Of a DNA stretch of 13,441 nucleotides, positions 12,191 through 13,441 are shown in pieces. The position numbers were made by a program, and so were the translations under genes. How positions within the stretch are numbered: the stretch's first letter is position 1; the number at the start of each line of letters is the position of its first letter. The notes under the pieces are model-generated. The model ran no database searches, was not told where the DNA came from, and was given only the letters and a program-made list of their open reading frames with translations. This stretch comes from an uncultured Lachnospiraceae bacterium (GTDB lineage: Bacteria; Bacillota; Clostridia; Lachnospirales; Lachnospiraceae), in NCBI GenBank assembly GCA_910584325.1, contig CAJTZH010000076.1, forward strand, positions 1-13,441. Reading direction: 5' to 3'.

Positions 12191-13441
12191 TTACGCAAAT
12201 GGATTTTCTGTCTTGTAAAGCATTCCCTTCGGCTGATTGAATCCGACATTTTCCACGCCAAGATACTTAAATACCTCAAACAGCGCTTTTCCAAAATGAC
12301 CGAACGCAACAGCGCCGTGATGAGGGAAATTATTCTCAATCAGTACATGGCGGTAAAATCTTCCCATTTCCGGAATCGCGAAAATACCGATTGCGCCAAA
12401 TGAACGCGTCTTTACCGGAAGCACCTCACCCTGTGCGATATAAGCGGTCAATTTCGCGTCCGCCGTACTCTGTAAACGGAAGAATGTAATGTCGCCCGGT
12501 ACAATATCGCCCTCAAGCGTTCCCTGCGTCACCTCTTCCGGAAGAGAACGCGCCATGATAAGCTGATACTTCATCTCACAGAAAGAAAGCTTGCCTGCCG
12601 CCGTATTGCCGCAGTGGAATCCCATAAATGTATCTTTTAACGTATAGTCGAATTTACCCTTAATATCTTCCTCATAGAGGTCTGCCGGAACGGAATTGTT
12701 AATATCAAGAAGCGTTACCGTATCGTCGCTGATAACCGTACCGATAAACTCGCTGACTGCTCCGTAAATATCTACCTCGCAGGATACCGGGATGCCCATC
12801 GCCGTTAGACGGGAATTGACATAACACGGCACAAAGCCGAACTGCGTCTGGAATGCCGGCCAGCATTTTCCCGCAATGCAGACATATTTTCTGGAACCTT
12901 TGTGTTTTTCCACCCAGTCTAAAAGCGTCAACTCATACTGGGCAAGTTTTGTAAGAATCTCCGGCTTCTTGTTGCCGGCTCCAAGCTCCGCTTCCATACT
13001 CTTTACCACATCCGGGATTCTCTCGTCTCCCGCATGATTATTAAAGCTTTCAAATAAATCCAGCTCGGAATTTTCCTCAATCTCAATACCCATATTATAT
13101 AACTGCTTAATCGGCGCGTTACATGCAAGGAAGTCCTGCGGTCTCGGTCCGAACGAAATCACTTTTAAATTATTCAGTCCCACAATCGCCTTGGCAACCG
13201 GTACAAATTCATGAATCATATCGGCGCATTCCTCTGCCGTTCCCACCGGATACTCAGGAATATACGCTTTTACATTGCGCAGTTTCAAATTATAGCTGGC
13301 ATTGAGCATACCGCAGTAAGCATCGCCTCTACCGCCCACAAGATTACTGCCTGTCTCCTCGGCTGCCGCAACAAACATCACCGGTCCGTTAAACTGCTTC
13401 GCGAGAAGCGTTTCGGATGACTCCGGTCCGAAATTTCCAAG
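12191..13441 (-). CDS. L-fucose/L-arabinose isomerase family protein (5' end outside window)
   Basis: The last 416 residues of an isomerase are visible; the frame is open through the window edge, beginning LGNFGPESSETLLAKQFNGP. Conserved features of the FucI/AraA fold are the metal-ligand Glu in VSCEVDIYG (E222 of the visible part), the Asp in VTLLDINN (D246), a C-terminal NNFPHHGAVAFGHFG with the third ligand/base His, and GFHCGNTAAGKL. The enzymes interconvert aldoses and ketoses with a divalent metal in the cytoplasm. Its partner is a xylulokinase, so the product may be a ketopentose, but the true substrate (fucose, arabinose or another) cannot be read from sequence. It is the upstream gene of the operon. 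Confidence 0.88.
   Translation of the reverse strand, partial: LGNFGPESSETLLAKQFNGPVMFVAAAEETGSNLVGGRGDAYCGMLNASYNLKLRNVKAYIPEYPVGTAEECADMIHEFVPVAKAIVGLNNLKVISFGPRPQDFLACNAPIKQLYNMGIEIEENSELDLFESFNNHAGDERIPDVVKSMEAELGAGNKKPEILTKLAQYELTLLDWVEKHKGSRKYVCIAGKCWPAFQTQFGFVPCYVNSRLTAMGIPVSCEVDIYGAVSEFIGTVISDDTVTLLDINNSVPADLYEEDIKGKFDYTLKDTFMGFHCGNTAAGKLSFCEMKYQLIMARSLPEEVTQGTLEGDIVPGDITFFRLQSTADAKLTAYIAQGEVLPVKTRSFGAIGIFAIPEMGRFYRHVLIENNFPHHGAVAFGHFGKALFEVFKYLGVENVGFNQPKGMLYKTENPFA

Noticed and set aside
1..13441. CRISPR array, tRNA, rRNA, insertion sequence or integrase attachment site
   Set aside because: No regularly spaced repeats, no cloverleaf or ribosomal sequence, no transposase or integrase frame and no matching terminal repeats were seen.

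Overview
The window looks like a chromosomal segment of a low-to-medium GC Clostridia bacterium, most likely Lachnospiraceae. The grounds are strong AGGAGG-type ribosome sites, TTG/GTG starts, an HAAS/PadR module, an OmpR-type two-component pair, and the style of the sugar and FlxA-like genes. Every gene I can support is on the minus strand, so the window reads as successive leftward transcription units. Long plus-strand frames are shadows. I see no tRNA, rRNA, CRISPR array or intact mobile element.

Left end (1-3030). An ArsR/SdpR-like repressor is cut by the window edge, and its promoter is covered by two matching palindromic operators. To its right is a damaged signalling locus. It holds a response regulator that loses the end of its DNA-binding domain, a histidine kinase lacking both its N-terminus and its ATPase domain, an apparently intact membrane-anchored protein, and a 64-codon scar of a C39-like cysteine peptidase that has lost its Cys and His region. 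The scars suggest at least three separate internal deletions. GATACA boxes phased at 11 bp lie before the regulator gene and before the peptidase remnant, which suggests one former regulon. A strong intrinsic terminator isolates this locus from what lies upstream.

Centre (3075-8911). A DUF1653 gene with its own promoter comes first in coordinate order. A probable operon of four genes follows: an alpha/beta hydrolase, two GNAT acetyltransferases and a TalC/MipB-family transaldolase. The first three are tightly coupled, and the transaldolase may also have its own promoter. Next is a PadR / HAAS-DUF3887 membrane protein / three-helix membrane protein operon with a palindromic operator on its promoter, and then a FlxA-like coiled-coil gene.

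Right end (9052-13441). A DUF2164 gene has a good promoter. An AraC-type regulator carries a GyrI-like effector domain. A remnant of a DUF2809-like membrane protein follows, then a sugar operon encoding an L-fucose/L-arabinose isomerase-family enzyme (5' end outside the window) and xylulokinase. The isomerase and kinase would feed a phosphorylated ketopentose into the pentose phosphate pathway, where the transaldolase could also act.

The most unusual aspect is the number of genes broken by internal deletion while their flanks, starts and ribosome sites survive, next to entirely normal genes. This is either recent decay of a sensory/peptidase system or an assembly problem, and reads across the junctions would decide it. 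I do not see convincing evidence of a wholly new defence or biosynthetic system.
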